A stretch of DNA of 64,000 nt from Flaccisagitta enflata. Lineage: Eukaryota; Chaetognatha; Sagittoidea; Aphragmophora. The first letter of the stretch is position 1; the number at the start of each line of letters is the position of its first letter. This document shows positions 25,922 to 36,870 of this stretch, in pieces. Under the pieces are notes generated by a model. It made no database searches. It was not told the DNA's origin and saw nothing but the letters and a program-made list of their open reading frames with translations. Both the position numbers and the translations under genes were made by a program. The stretch is from positions 59,892,001 to 59,956,000 of the forward strand of contig OZ231127.1 in the NCBI GenBank assembly GCA_965153355.1, read 5' to 3'.

Positions 25922-28536
25922 CTATGTAAATACAATATATGGTTCAATATCTGAATACAAAATTGAAGAAGCAACTACAGGTTTCTCTAATTTTGGATGA
26001 ACAAGGATAATAATGTAGCGATTTTTTTTACCCGCACAGTATTCTTTGAAAGTTTCAAAAAGAGTTTCACCAGACTTGAGCTTCAAATTAAAAGAATTTA
26101 AAACTTTTTTTACCATACTGAACAAATTCGCAGACCTAAAAAGAATCAATGCATTTGCTTGGTGGACTAACTGATGAAGCTTTGATGAGGCATAAAATAT
26201 ATTCATAGATTGAAAAATAATGTTGCAGTAAATGCGATAGTGATGCACATAGTAAAATGCACATTTTAAAATGACCTTGATTACATCTTTATCACTAGTT
26301 AATTCTGTTTCCATATCATCTATGAATAAACATGCTCCGGGAATTAAATAGCTCTCGAGATCTAATGGGATTTTTTCAAAAAAAATTGAAATTTTTCCAT
26401 ATTTCTTTTCAAGCATCTTGATGTTGTCATCCTTAAACCGAGAGACGACGATGAGCCTTGTTATTGGTGTCTCAAAATGATAGTTTGCCTCCATCAAGAT
26501 TTGCCTAACAAATAAAAAAAATTAAATTACTCTACAAAATACATAAATATATTTGAAAAATTAGTATTTACAAATTTTTTTCTATCTTTTTTTAGTCGCG
26601 TGCACGCGACTCTACAACCCGCTCCGTCGGTCCGTCGGTCGGTCGGTCGGTCCGTCCGTCCGTCCGTAACACTTTGCTTTTTTTCGTCTTTTTGGGTCGT
26701 CTGGAGTTATTTTGAGTCATTTTTTTGGTTGTTTTTGGGAATCATTGGTTGCTTTTACTCATTTTTGGTAATTTTTGGTCAGTTTTGGTCATTTTGGTCA
26801 TTTTGGTCATTTTGGTCATTTTGATCATTTTGGTCATTTTGGTCATTTTGGTCATTTTTGGTCATTTTTGATTATTCTTTCTTATTTTTGGTCATTTTTG
26901 GTCATTTTTGGTCATTTTTGGTCATTCATGGTCATTTTTGGTCATTTTTGGTCATTTTTGGTCATTTTGGTCATTTTGGTCATTTTGGTCATTTTTGACC
27001 ATTTTTGGTCATTTTTGGTCATTTTTGGTCATTTTTGACCATTTTTGGTCATTTTTGGTCATTTTTGGTCATTTTTGGTCGTTTTTGATCATTTTGGTCA
27101 TTTTGGTCATTTTTGGTCATTTTTGGTCATTTTTGGTCATTTTTGGTCATTTTTGGTCATTTTTGGTCATTTTTGGTCATTTTTGGTCATTTTTGGTCAT
27201 TTTTGGTCATTTTGGTCATTTTTGGTCATTTTGATCATTTTTGTTCATTTTTGTTCATTTTTGGTCAATTTTGGTTATTTTTGGTCATTTTGGTCATTTT
27301 GGTCATTTTGGTCATTTTTGGTCATTTTTGGTCGTTTTCGGTCGTTTTTGGTCGTTTTTGGTCGTTTTTGGTCATTTTGGTCATCTTTGGTCATCTTTGG
27401 TCATAAAGTCTGCTGGTTAAAGTCTGCTGGGTAAAGTCTGATGGTTAAAGTCTGCTGGTTTAAATCTGCTGGTTTAAATCTGCTGGTTTAAGTCTGCTGG
27501 TTTAAATCTAATGGGTTAAGTCTACTGGTTAAAGTCTGCTGGCTAAAGTCTGCTGGATTAAATCTGCTGGTTTAAGTCTGCTGGTTTAAGTCTGCTGGTT
27601 TAAATCTAATGGTTTAAGTCTGCTGGTCTAATGGTTTAAGTCTGCTGGTTTAAGTCTGCTGGTTAAAATGATATTAAAGATAAGTATGGTTTAAGTCTAG
27701 TTTAAGTCTGGTTGAAGTCTGGTTTAAGCATGGTTTAAGTCTGGTTTAAGTCTGGTTTAAGACTGGTTCATGTCTGATTTATGTCTGGTTTAGGTCTGGG
27801 TTAGGTCTGGTTTAGGTCTGGTGTATGTCTGGTTTTTGCCTGGTTTATGTTTGATTTAGGTCTGATTTAGGTCTGGTTTTGGTCTGGTTTTGGTTTGGTT
27901 TCATTCTAGTTTGAGTCTGGTTTGAGTCTGGTTTGAGTCTGGTTTGAGTCTGGTTTGAGTCTGGTTTGATTCTGGTTTGAGCCTGGTTTGAGCCTGGTTT
28001 GAGCCTGGTTTGAGCCTGGTTTGAGCCTGGTTTAAGTCTGGTTTAAGTCTGGTTTGAGTCTGGTTTGAGTCTGGTTTGAGTCTGGTTTGAGTCTGGTTTG
28101 AGTCTGGATTGAGTCTGGTTTGAGTCTGGTTTGAGTCTGGCTTAAATCTGGTTTATGTCTGGTTTATGTCTGGTTTATGTCTGATTTAGGTCTGTTTTCG
28201 GTTTGGTTTAATTCTGGTTTGAGTCTGGTTTGAGTCTGGTTTGAGTCTGGTTTGAGTCTCGTTTGAGTCTGGTTTGAGTTTGGTTTGGGTCTGTTTTGGG
28301 TTGCGTTTAAGTCTGATTTTAGATAAAAAGATACAATAAGGAGTCAGGTCAGTTCAGTTATTTTTGTCCTGCACGCGACTTATAGGTGTTGGCCTTGTTA
28401 GTAATTTAAGAAATTCTTACGTCATCAAAGTTGATTTTCCTGATTGAGATTGACCAAATGTTAAGGCCAGGGTTCCTTCAGGAAATTTCATTCCTTCAAC
28501 AAATATTTCTTCTTCATTTGATTTTAATTCTGCCAT
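25922..28536 (-). CDS. A32-like DNA packaging ATPase of the Polinton block, two exons
   Basis: Exon 1 (28536-28421, 116 nt) encodes 38 residues including the Walker A loop GQSQSGKST (residues 28-36) and ends at a GTAAGA donor. Exon 2 (26504-25922) follows a TTTGTTAG acceptor. Codon phase 2 matches, giving about 232 aa in all. Exon 2 begins with the helix after the P-loop and contains a Walker B segment (ACLFIDDMETEL). FtsK/HerA-type ATPases of this kind pump DNA into capsids. Without the intron the P-loop would be lost, so splicing is required. The 1.9-kb intron is almost entirely a family H element carrying satellite repeats. Confidence 0.82.
26591..28399 (+). mobile_element. 1.8-kb family H element with satellite core, in the ATPase intron
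   Basis: Perfect palindromic head TTTAGTCGCGTGCACGCGACT and tail GCACGCGACT, then about 15 bp and GGCCTTGTT. The core consists of GGTC/GTCC repeats (26620-26668), a 10-bp repeat (TTTTTGGTCA, 26757-27405) and a 13-14-bp TCTGGTTTGAG/TCTGCTGGTTTAA repeat (27405-28320). Confidence 0.85.
26757..28320. repeat. two satellite arrays (TTTTTGGTCA and TCTGGTTTGAG-type)
   Basis: About 60 units of the 9-10-bp repeat, then about 65 units of the 13-14-bp repeat grading between subtypes. Confidence 0.95.
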
Positions 28537-29240
28537 TTTCAAATGCAAAAAAAAAAAATTAAGAAAAAAAAAATTTTTTTTTCATATGAAAAAATAATGA
28601 AATAATACGAGAAATCATTTCTTTTATACAAAAACATAGTCATTTAAAAATTAGAAATAGTAATTTTAAAAAAACGAGAAAAAAAACTTAAATTACTATT
28701 TTTTTGCCTTAAAAGAATATTTTTAATACTTAAATTACTAAAATCATTTTAAAATAAATTTTTCTTTCCTAAAACTACCATTTCTAATTATGTCTTTTAA
28801 GAAACTTTTTATGCTTTTTAACAACTTAATTATGTCATTTAGCCTATTTTACATATTTTTTTCATTATTTCTATCTCTCTTTACTGTCCCTTTACTATCT
28901 ACCCGGTTAAATGACACTACAAAATACTGAAAAAATGAAACAAAATTATATATTTTTTGGTCATTTTATGGGTATTTCCCGTACCAAAATTCCATCTTCC
29001 ACCCAAATTTTCCCACATTTTCCTCCCCATTCTTTCCATCCCAGACTAATTTTCTACCCTTTAATTTCCTTTTCTGACCACCACGGCCTTCTATTTATTA
29101 ATTATTACATCCTCACTCACTAATCGACACTACAATCTACACTACACAAGCCTAGCAAGAAATCTCCTTATCAGTAGCAAGATCTTATCAATTTTGACCA
29201 ACACTCCAAACTCAATTCTCAGCGACACCTCTTTTACTAC
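28537..29240. other. no gene; AT-rich flank between Polinton block and TIR element
   Basis: Poly-T and poly-A tracts upstream of the ATPase start. I looked for an inverted partner of this end on the left side of the Polinton block and did not find one. Confidence 0.5.
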
Positions 29241-29905
29241 TATGTGTATGTACTAAACTGAAACCATAAGCAGCAAAATCCTGTCAAGAGCGCTTTTTGC
29301 AAAAAATCGATTTTTCACCTACAGGAAAGGTGGTGGTAGTGGTGGCCCTCCACATTTTGATGCCCTGCCTTGTTTTGCTTGTAACTTCTAAACGAATTGA
29401 GCAATTGACCTCAACTTAGGCTCATTTTAAAGAGCAGACAGAGCTCTTTAAAATGAGCCCAAGTTGAGGTCAATTGCTCAATTTGTTTCGGAGCAACAGT
29501 CTTCCAAAGTTGATACTTATTCTTAGAAAAAGAAAAAAAATACCCCTTTCTTTGAAGCGTTCTATTTTTTCAACGAATTGAGCAATTGACCTCAACTTGG
29601 GCTCATTTTAAAGAGCAGACAGAGCTCTTCAAAATGAGCCCAAGTTGAGGTCAATTGCTCAATTTGTTTAGGAGCAACAGTCTTCCAAAGTTGATACTTA
29701 TTCTTAGAAAAAGAAAAAATTACCTCTTTCTTTGAAGCGTTCTATTTTTTCAACGAATTGAGCAATTGACCTCAACTTGGGCTCATTTTAAAAAGCAGAC
29801 ACAGCTCTTTAAAATGAGCCCAAGTTGAGGTCAATTGCTCAATTCGCTGAGGAGCTACAGTCTTGCAAAGTGGATGTTTTTTTGTGGAAAAAGCTTTTTC
29901 CCTTT
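29241..29905 (+). repeat. left TIR with three palindromic modules
   Basis: Modules at about 29391-29492, 29575-29672 and 29755-29853 each read GAATTGAGCAATTGACCTC ... then inverse back to itself around a GAGCTC/GAGCAGAC centre. Spacers between modules are also repeated (about 180-bp period). Confidence 0.88.
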
Positions 29906-30280
29906 TTTTTTGTCTTCCAAACGAAAAAAGTGGAATTACATTACTCACGCATTCTAGCAGGAGCAGTAACGCAAAAACTGCTTGTTAAGGTAAAAAATAA
30001 GTAAAAAGAGTTAAAAGGGGACCGACTGACCAACCAACCAACGGATGGACTGAGTAGGGTGTAGAGTCGCGTAGCTCTTCAAATGTTTTTGATGGCTTGA
30101 TAGCCGGGTGTAAAGGGCCAAAAAGCAAGGGTTAAGTCCAGAAATGACTGCAATTTTCCCCATTATCAAGAATAGACTGTAGTTGTCCTAAATGGGAGCT
30201 TGATAAGAAATAGTCAAAACAATAGGGGTGTATGCCCAAGACGGCAGTTTTTCTCATATTCTTTTTCAATGTGAAGAAAA

Positions 30281-30918
30281 ATGAGTGCTCCCAAGAAAGG
30301 CCGCAGTCACGATGAGTGCCGGCTTCTCGTCTGTGCCTGCTGTGGACACAAAAATCTGAAGTGCTTCACAGTGACAGCAAATTTGGAGACCACTATCAAG
30401 GATGTTATTTTTTCGGGGTAATCAAAGAAAAATAATATTGACAATTATGTGTTTGATTTTATGTTACCCTAAAACCCACTTTTCAGTTGGAGGGTCAGTC
30501 GCGTACATCAGTCAACCCATTGATTGGTTCTATGACGTAACTGTAAGGTTGAACAAGATTTGTTTTGTCTAGTTATTCCAAAGAAAACACAAGCTTCCCA
30601 CTGGGTGTCTGTCCAAGTTGCCGAACGCACCTGGTCAATGCAAAGAAAAATGGGAAGGATGCCGTTCCTAAGAAGGTGAAAGAGACGTGGAACATTGATT
30701 ACGACGCATTTCGGGCTCCATCGCGGAAGAGTCCCTGTAACTGCCGGCTCTGCTCTCGTGTTCGTGTAGCCGACCACATCTTTCAAGCACGTTCCGATCA
30801 TGACGTCCCTCGTTGCGCGCCAGATCAGGAGCAAATCGAGGAAAAGGATGCGCAGGAAGAAAATGCAGAGTGTTTATCTGCTGACTGTCCAAAGGCAATA
30901 TTTTTTCTTATGTCATAA

Positions 30919-30966
<48 letters not shown>

Positions 30967-31541
30967 GGACGAACCAACAGACAGACGGACAAACAGAGAA
31001 TGAGACAGAGAGAGAAAGAGTGAGAATGCTTGTTTTTCCACTTTTGACTTGGTTACCATAGATAGACTGATGGACCAACAGACCAACGGATGGACTGATG
31101 GACAGATGGACAAAGCCTTTTATAGATTCCACGACTAAAAGAGTGAGAGACTTTGCTGCCAGCATGCACAATCATCATCTGGGACAATTTTACTTCAATA
31201 ACCTAATTCCTAATTTTTGGGAAAAATGCGAATAATGTGAAAAATAAAAAAAGATTCAGAAAATCATAGCTCCGAAACTATAAATCGCTTAGAATTCTGC
31301 TTGGCGTCATCTGAAACAGGAGATTTAGCTCTTTCTTAGCTATCAATTTCATGCGTAGTCCCATTTAGCCCCCAAAATTGCTCAACTTTCCCAAACGCCC
31401 GTTGAGAAAAAGGGAAAAAAACTTTTCTTCGCGGAACTCCAAAAGTCTTCGAATCATCGAATCTCGACTTTTTTTCCAAACAAACGCCATCAAACTGAAA
31501 AGTTTCATCTGCAATGGCACGAATTAACCGTATCATACAAT

Positions 31542-31624
<83 letters not shown>

Positions 31625-34600
31625 GACATCTGATACTCCAGTTGAGAAAGGTCCGGCGAAAACCCGTTGCAATTCCTGCATGAGTGAATACGGTCGGGGC
31701 AAGCCTCACTTTTGCTGTTTTACGACGCTGGTTGTAAATTTGGTTGGCATCATCATGGCGTTTGGACTACATGCTGCAAAACGCGTCTGTTGCGAGTTGC
31801 TAAAGCGCATCACAACGGAGGAAGGTCTTCCACGCGGCGAATTTTTTCTGCTGCCCACGGGTATCAAAAGGAACATGTTTCCGTTAAATCAGCTGAAGAC
31901 ACATACCTTCCAAACACTTTGGGAATGTTCTTAGTGATGACAAAAATCGCATGTATCTCCTGTTAATTGAGTTTTCAGTGTGAACACATGTTCATGAATG
32001 TTAAGCTTTCCATGAGGGAGTGAGCGTAGTGAGCGAGCCCTTGAATGGAATGAGCGAAGTAATCCTTTTGGTCATGATGGACATGCTTAAAATTTGAATA
32101 GGAGGTAACCCCCTAACGGTTATGGTTGGTGCATGTACGAAAAAAGAAGCTCCAAAAATGACGGCTGAAGATGTGAATGATTTACAAAATGATTTGGGTG
32201 CCACCAACGAACAGATGAAAACAATACGGAAAGTAAGCATTCTTTAAAGTAACGTCTGTCCGTCCATCAGTTGGTCATACTTTACTTTTTCTATATTCAA
32301 ATGCTCTAGTAACCTGCCCAAATGCTCTAGTGACCTGCCCTAATGCTTTGGTGACCTCAAATATGGCCCATGCTCACCTGCACCCAACTTGGGCAGCCGT
32401 TTATCCAACCTTGTTTGCGCTAAAGAGTGAGATGTTTTACCAGGCAATTCGCAACAGCTTTGGGGGAAATTCGATTGAGAAAAATGCTGGCGTTGATGCG
32501 GTGAAGATGGGAAGCAAGGTTGATGAGCACTTTACAACTACAAAGAGGGAATTGGAATTCAAAAGAAAGGTGGAAAAGGAGGGGAAGAACGGAACCAAGA
32601 AAAAGGTGGTGGAAACCTTCACCAAAGAAAAGGATGTCTGTCATGCGGTCGATGCTAGCGATTACATCAAGTATCTTCTCAAGCTCCGCGGTTTAGATCC
32701 GATGAAAACCCTCATTCGACTTGGCATAGATGGAGGTCAGGGTAGTTTGAAAATTCTGGTTTCCGTCTTTGACCCAACTGCAACTGGAGAAGCTCCTTTG
32801 AACTGGATGGAGTTGGATTTGAACGATATTGAAGGTATTGAAATGTGATTTAGATTTATGGGCCGTTGGCGGCAATTCAAGTTATTGACTTGTAGGTTTC
32901 ATATCAAAGTAAGTCAGTCACACAGCGGAAAATCTCAATGATATTTACGTTAGAATAAAGATAACCCATGAAAATCACATAGTGTATTTCCTGATTCTTG
33001 ACTACCTGTCTTCATCCCAATGCCATTTCTAAATGCGAAGAGCTAGGCTATCTGGCAAGGTCACATTTGAAAGATCTTTCGCAGAGCTTCAAAATGGTCA
33101 TGGATGTTGCTATGTTTCTCTCATTGCTTGGATATAAAACACTAACAAACAAGTAGTTCACTTTTTGGGCAGCGGCCCCGAAGGGGCCGATGACCTAAGC
33201 TTTCACACATTTCTCCTCCTCCTCCTCCTCCAGCGTACCCCCCCCCCCCCCGCTTTCAGCCTCAACACCCAAATCCCAGCCTCGAGGCCTAAATCTTAGC
33301 CTTGAAACCCATATCTAAGCCTCGAGGCCCAAATCCAAGGCTTGAGGCCCAAATCCCAGCCTCGAGGCCCAAATCTTAGCCTCAAGGCCCACTTTACCGT
33401 GATACGCACTGTATTTCCTTATGCTAGGACAAATGCGCAAGGCAGAAGAAGCTGATATGACTGCCCGAGATGAAAATGATCTGCCCAAGTTGATTGATGA
33501 TGAAGGTGAGGAAGAGGAAGAGGAAGAATATGAGGAGGATTACAATGATGAGGATGAGATTGGGGGAGTACCATCCTGGGCAGATGATGAAGTCGATATG
33601 GATGCGGAAGGGGAGGAAGATTACGATGAAGAGGATGAAGAGGATGAATGTGAGATGGAGGAAGCTGACGACGACGAGGTTGAGGAAGAGAGTGTTGAGG
33701 AAGAGAAAGTCGGGGAGGAAAAAGTCGGGGAAGCGAAAGTCGAGGAAGAAAAAGCCAAGGATGAAGAAGCCAAGGATGAGAAGAAAGTCAAGGGGAAAAA
33801 ACATGCAAAGAGAAAAGGCAGAAACCACAAAGATTCGGGTATCAGAGTCTTTATAACCTGAATCATGACCGTTGTTCAGAATAAAACGAGGCTGGATACA
33901 AAGCCACCTAAGTTAGGTGAAGGTGGGCTGGGACATTTACAAAAAAAAAAAAAAAAAAAAAACAAAAAAAACAATCAAGCTACTCGATCAGATCCGGCTA
34001 CCCAATCAGACCAGGCCACTCGATCAGACCTGGCTACTCGATCAGACCAAGCTATTTGATCAGACTCGGCTACTCCATCAGACCCGGCTACTCCATCAGA
34101 CCTGGCTACTCCATCAGACCCTGCTACTTCATTAGACCTGGCTACTCCATCAGACCTGGCTACTTGATCAGACCCCACTATTCCATCAGACCCGGCTACT
34201 CCATCAGACCTGGCTACTCCATCAGACTTGGTTACTCCATCAGACCCGGCTACTCCATCAGACCTGGCTACTCCATCAGACCCGGCTACTCCATCAGACC
34301 CAGCTACTCCATCAGACCCAGCTACTCCATCAGACCCAGCTGCTCCGTAAGACCCGGTTACTCCACCAGACCCGGCTACTCCACCAGACCCGGCTACTCC
34401 ATCAGACCCCGCTACTCCATTAGACCTGGCTACTCCATCAGACCTGGCTACTTGATCAGACCCTGCTACTCCATCAGACCCAGCTACTCCATCAGACCCG
34501 GCTACTCCATTAGAACTGGCTACACGATCAGACCCGGCAACTCCATCAGACCCGACTACTAAATCAAACCTGGCCACTCAATCAGATTTTTAGTTGCGGA

Positions 34601-36088
34601 CATAAAACTCCCTACGAGGCTATGTCCGTCTGTCAGTTTATCTGTTGGCCCATTGGTTTGTCTGAAACACTCGAGTCGAAAATAAAAGAAACCTGCATTT
34701 TGGTGAATGTGTGTGTGGCAGGGGGTGTTTTGGGGGAGTTGAGGTCTGGATGGTGGTTGGATGCCCCTGCCCACCGTTATGCAATGATGACGCGGTAAAC
34801 AAATGAGCATGAAATTTCTGATTGGGCTAGTGTGATGAAATTTTTACCTATGGCCTACTATGGTTCATTGAATGGTGACGGATAAAATAACTTGTGAGTC
34901 ACTAAAAGCGTATCATGAATTATAGGTGTCAAAAAGGCTCAGATGTTGTGTGTTGCGCCTGGCGTGCCGGAAACGTTTCTCAATCTGGCAACTATACTCA
35001 GTCTTCTGCCATTGGACAAGATTCGATTCATGCTCGCTACTGATTTCAAGCTTTTGAATATAATCCTTGGATTATCGGTTAGTTCTTTGTCATAATGAAC
35101 AACAAATGGAATTTATTTGCATGCCATCACAATAATATCGTGAATATGCGGTACCCTCTTGGCCATTGAAATGGGATCAACTAAATTTTAAGGCTCACGG
35201 TGCGCGCTTTGCGTGTGCTTTCTGCGAAGGCATCAGTACACTCTGCTGTGGAAGACTGAGAACATTTGGCTCGCTAAAACGACGTTATGCTGAATTTGTC
35301 AAAGCCGGCTCGAAAATCCAAAATGCAAAACGGTTCTTCAATGTCATAAACCCATGCCTTCTACCATATGCGGATGGATTGACAGTGATTTCCCAAATCC
35401 CCCCTCCCCCTTTGCATCTCATGATTGGAGCAACAGATGCTATCATGAACTTCGTTATCAAGATCAAAGGTACACGGGCATTTGTTCCATTTCCACTCTA
35501 GTTGCAGGTTCCATTGTTGGTCTTTCTCTATTCTCTATACTGACTTAGATGCACAACTCCGTTGCTTGCTGGTTGCCGAAGAGAGGCAGAGATATAGTTT
35601 GTCAATATCTGTCATTGTTACCAGGACTAACAGGCTAGGTAAAAAAAGCGTACATTGTTATTGGGTAGGGACAGTCAAGCAAAAAACTGCTCGCTAAGAA
35701 CTGAAAAGCAAAAGAAAAGTAAAGTGTTACAGACAAACTGACCAACCAGCTAGTAAATACACGAAATATCATATCTGAAGGCTTGAGTGTGATTGAAACT
35801 TGGGGGAAGAGGTTCGATATTCTACGACACGGCTACAGTGGTGGTGGGTACGATGGGAACAACACGAAGAAGATACTTGATCACTGTGAAGATATGCTAC
35901 ATTACCTGCCAAATCCAATTGATTGTGTGCCAGCGATCGATGCGCTTGTTGCATTGCGCCATGTAGTGGATGGTAAATATAAAGAGCAAAAACAAATGTA
36001 ATATGTCTGTTTGATGAAAAATCCAGTTTAAGTGTTTTTTATATGCGTCCTAAAAAATTCCTAAAACAGTGTGTCTATTCACTCGCTT

Positions 36089-36173
<85 letters not shown>

Positions 36174-36507
36174 ACAAGGATGTTTTGGGAAAACACTAGC
36201 GGATGACTACAAAGAGCGGATTGCTTACTTCAAGGCGAAATACCAGCATCTTTTAGAATATGCGGCTTTGGTTTTTCCTGAGCATTCATTGAATACGACG
36301 TGGAAGGTTCATATCCTTGTTTGTCACTTACCTCAGTTTTTAGAATTGTACAAGACGGGCATGTCGATGTTCGCAGAGCAAACACTGGAAAGTAGTCATG
36401 CAGATTACCGTAAAACCGAAAAAAGATTCATGGTCCACGAAGGACATGCTGAGCACGCAAAACGTGTAAAACGTACCATGGTCGAGTACAACTCAAGACG
36501 TACCTAA
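30281..36507 (+). CDS. ten-exon gene inside the TIR element; transposase-like, family not named (about 851 aa)
   Basis: Exons: 30281-30417, 30573-30871 (donor weak), 31642-31860, 32102-32232, 32426-32834, 33428-33838, 34926-35077, 35193-35469, 35781-35972, 36179-36507. Phases match at every junction and the sum is a multiple of three. Domains in order: Cys pair CACCGHKNLKC; CPSCRTHL; PCNCRLC; zinc-knuckle-like RCNSCMSEYGRGKPHFC; a helical region with TAEDVNDLQNDLG; RNSFGGNSIEKN; an RNase-H-like strand LIRLGIDGGQGSLKI (Asp about 364); a 130-residue acidic/basic linker (exon 6); LATDFKLLNIILG (Asp about 575) then CAFCEG; LRTFGSL; IPPPPLHLMIGATD; HGYSGGGYDGN; and FAEQTLESSHADY (Glu about 809/813) near KVHILVCH. 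A D...D...C-x2-C...H...E order recalls zinc-inserted DDE transposases such as Transib/RAG1, but I see no direct identity. Proteins of this pattern occur in cnidarian genomes as uncharacterised (recall). Confidence 0.78.
30922..31140 (-). mobile_element. (GA)n plus degraded family H head in intron 2
   Basis: (GA)n at 30922-30957, then GACAGAC/GGAC repeats. The complement of TTTTAGTCGTGGAATCTATAAAAGGC lies at 31115-31140. Confidence 0.5.
31541..31620. repeat. (CT)n directly upstream of exon 3 acceptor
   Basis: Forty CT units end 21 bp before the acceptor TACTCCAG of exon 3. Confidence 0.95.
32241..32415 (+). mobile_element. family H element filling intron 4
   Basis: GTCTGTCCGTCCATCAG near the start; a tail with GCCCATGCTCACCTGCACCC and AGCCGTTTATCCAACCTTGTT. 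Only about 8 bp of the intron on the left and 10 bp on the right are not element. Confidence 0.65.
33173..33400 (+). mobile_element. end of the GGGCAGCGGCC MITE family with tandem repeat, intron 5
   Basis: GGGCAGCGGCCCCGAAGGGGCC followed by CCTCGAGGCCCAAATCCNAG repeats of about 20 bp; no opposite end seen. Relative of the element at 10151. Confidence 0.6.
33968..34586. repeat. 18-bp satellite (GGCTACTCCATCAGACCC)n in intron 6
   Basis: About 34 units with substitutions (ACCTGG, ACCCGG, TTGATCAG). Confidence 0.97.
34587..34800 (+). mobile_element. family H element (GTTGCGGAC subfamily), intron 6
   Basis: Head TTTTTAGTTGCGGACATAAAACTCC and GAGGCTATGTCCGTCTGTC; a GATGCCCCTGCCCACC pre-tail motif. 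The tail is degraded. Confidence 0.6.
36089..36171. repeat. (CT)n abutting the last-exon acceptor
   Basis: The run ends 7 bp before the AG of CTCACAAG, so it forms the polypyrimidine tract of intron 9. Confidence 0.96.
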
Positions 36508-36509
36508 CT

Positions 36510-36870
36510 TTTATTGATGCATCCTGATAAAGGTCCGTTTATTTATCCGTTTGCCAGTTCATCCTTCTATTGTGTCTTTTCAAATTTAAGGTATTAAGGT
36601 ATTAAGGTATTGTCTTTTTAAATTTAAGGTATTAAGGTATAAAGGTATTCAAGTATTATTATGTTACTAAAACAGACTCGTGCAAGAATTTAAAACCTTT
36701 TTTGAATCTGTATTGCAATGAAATCTTCTGATGTATTTTGAATTTTATGAATTCGTTTCTGAATGTATTAAAAATGAAAGTGTCAATGTTATTTCTCTTG
36801 TTTGATCTCATTCATAACATTTCTTTTGTTGGTGGGAACTTCGGTTAGAACATGTAAGCTGACAAAAATA
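36510..36870. other. 3' flank of the element gene; no second gene
   Basis: AT-rich with a short AAGGTATT repeat at 36589-36650. Probably 3' UTR and polyadenylation region. Confidence 0.5.

Noticed and set aside
26600-27434. ORFs with repeated FGHFWSFLVI
   Set aside because: Translation of the TTTTTGGTCA satellite inside a mobile element.
30872-30895. Alternative GC donor for exon 2 of the transposon gene at 30895
   Set aside because: It gives phase 0, which does not fit exon 3; the weaker GT at 30872 gives the required phase 1.
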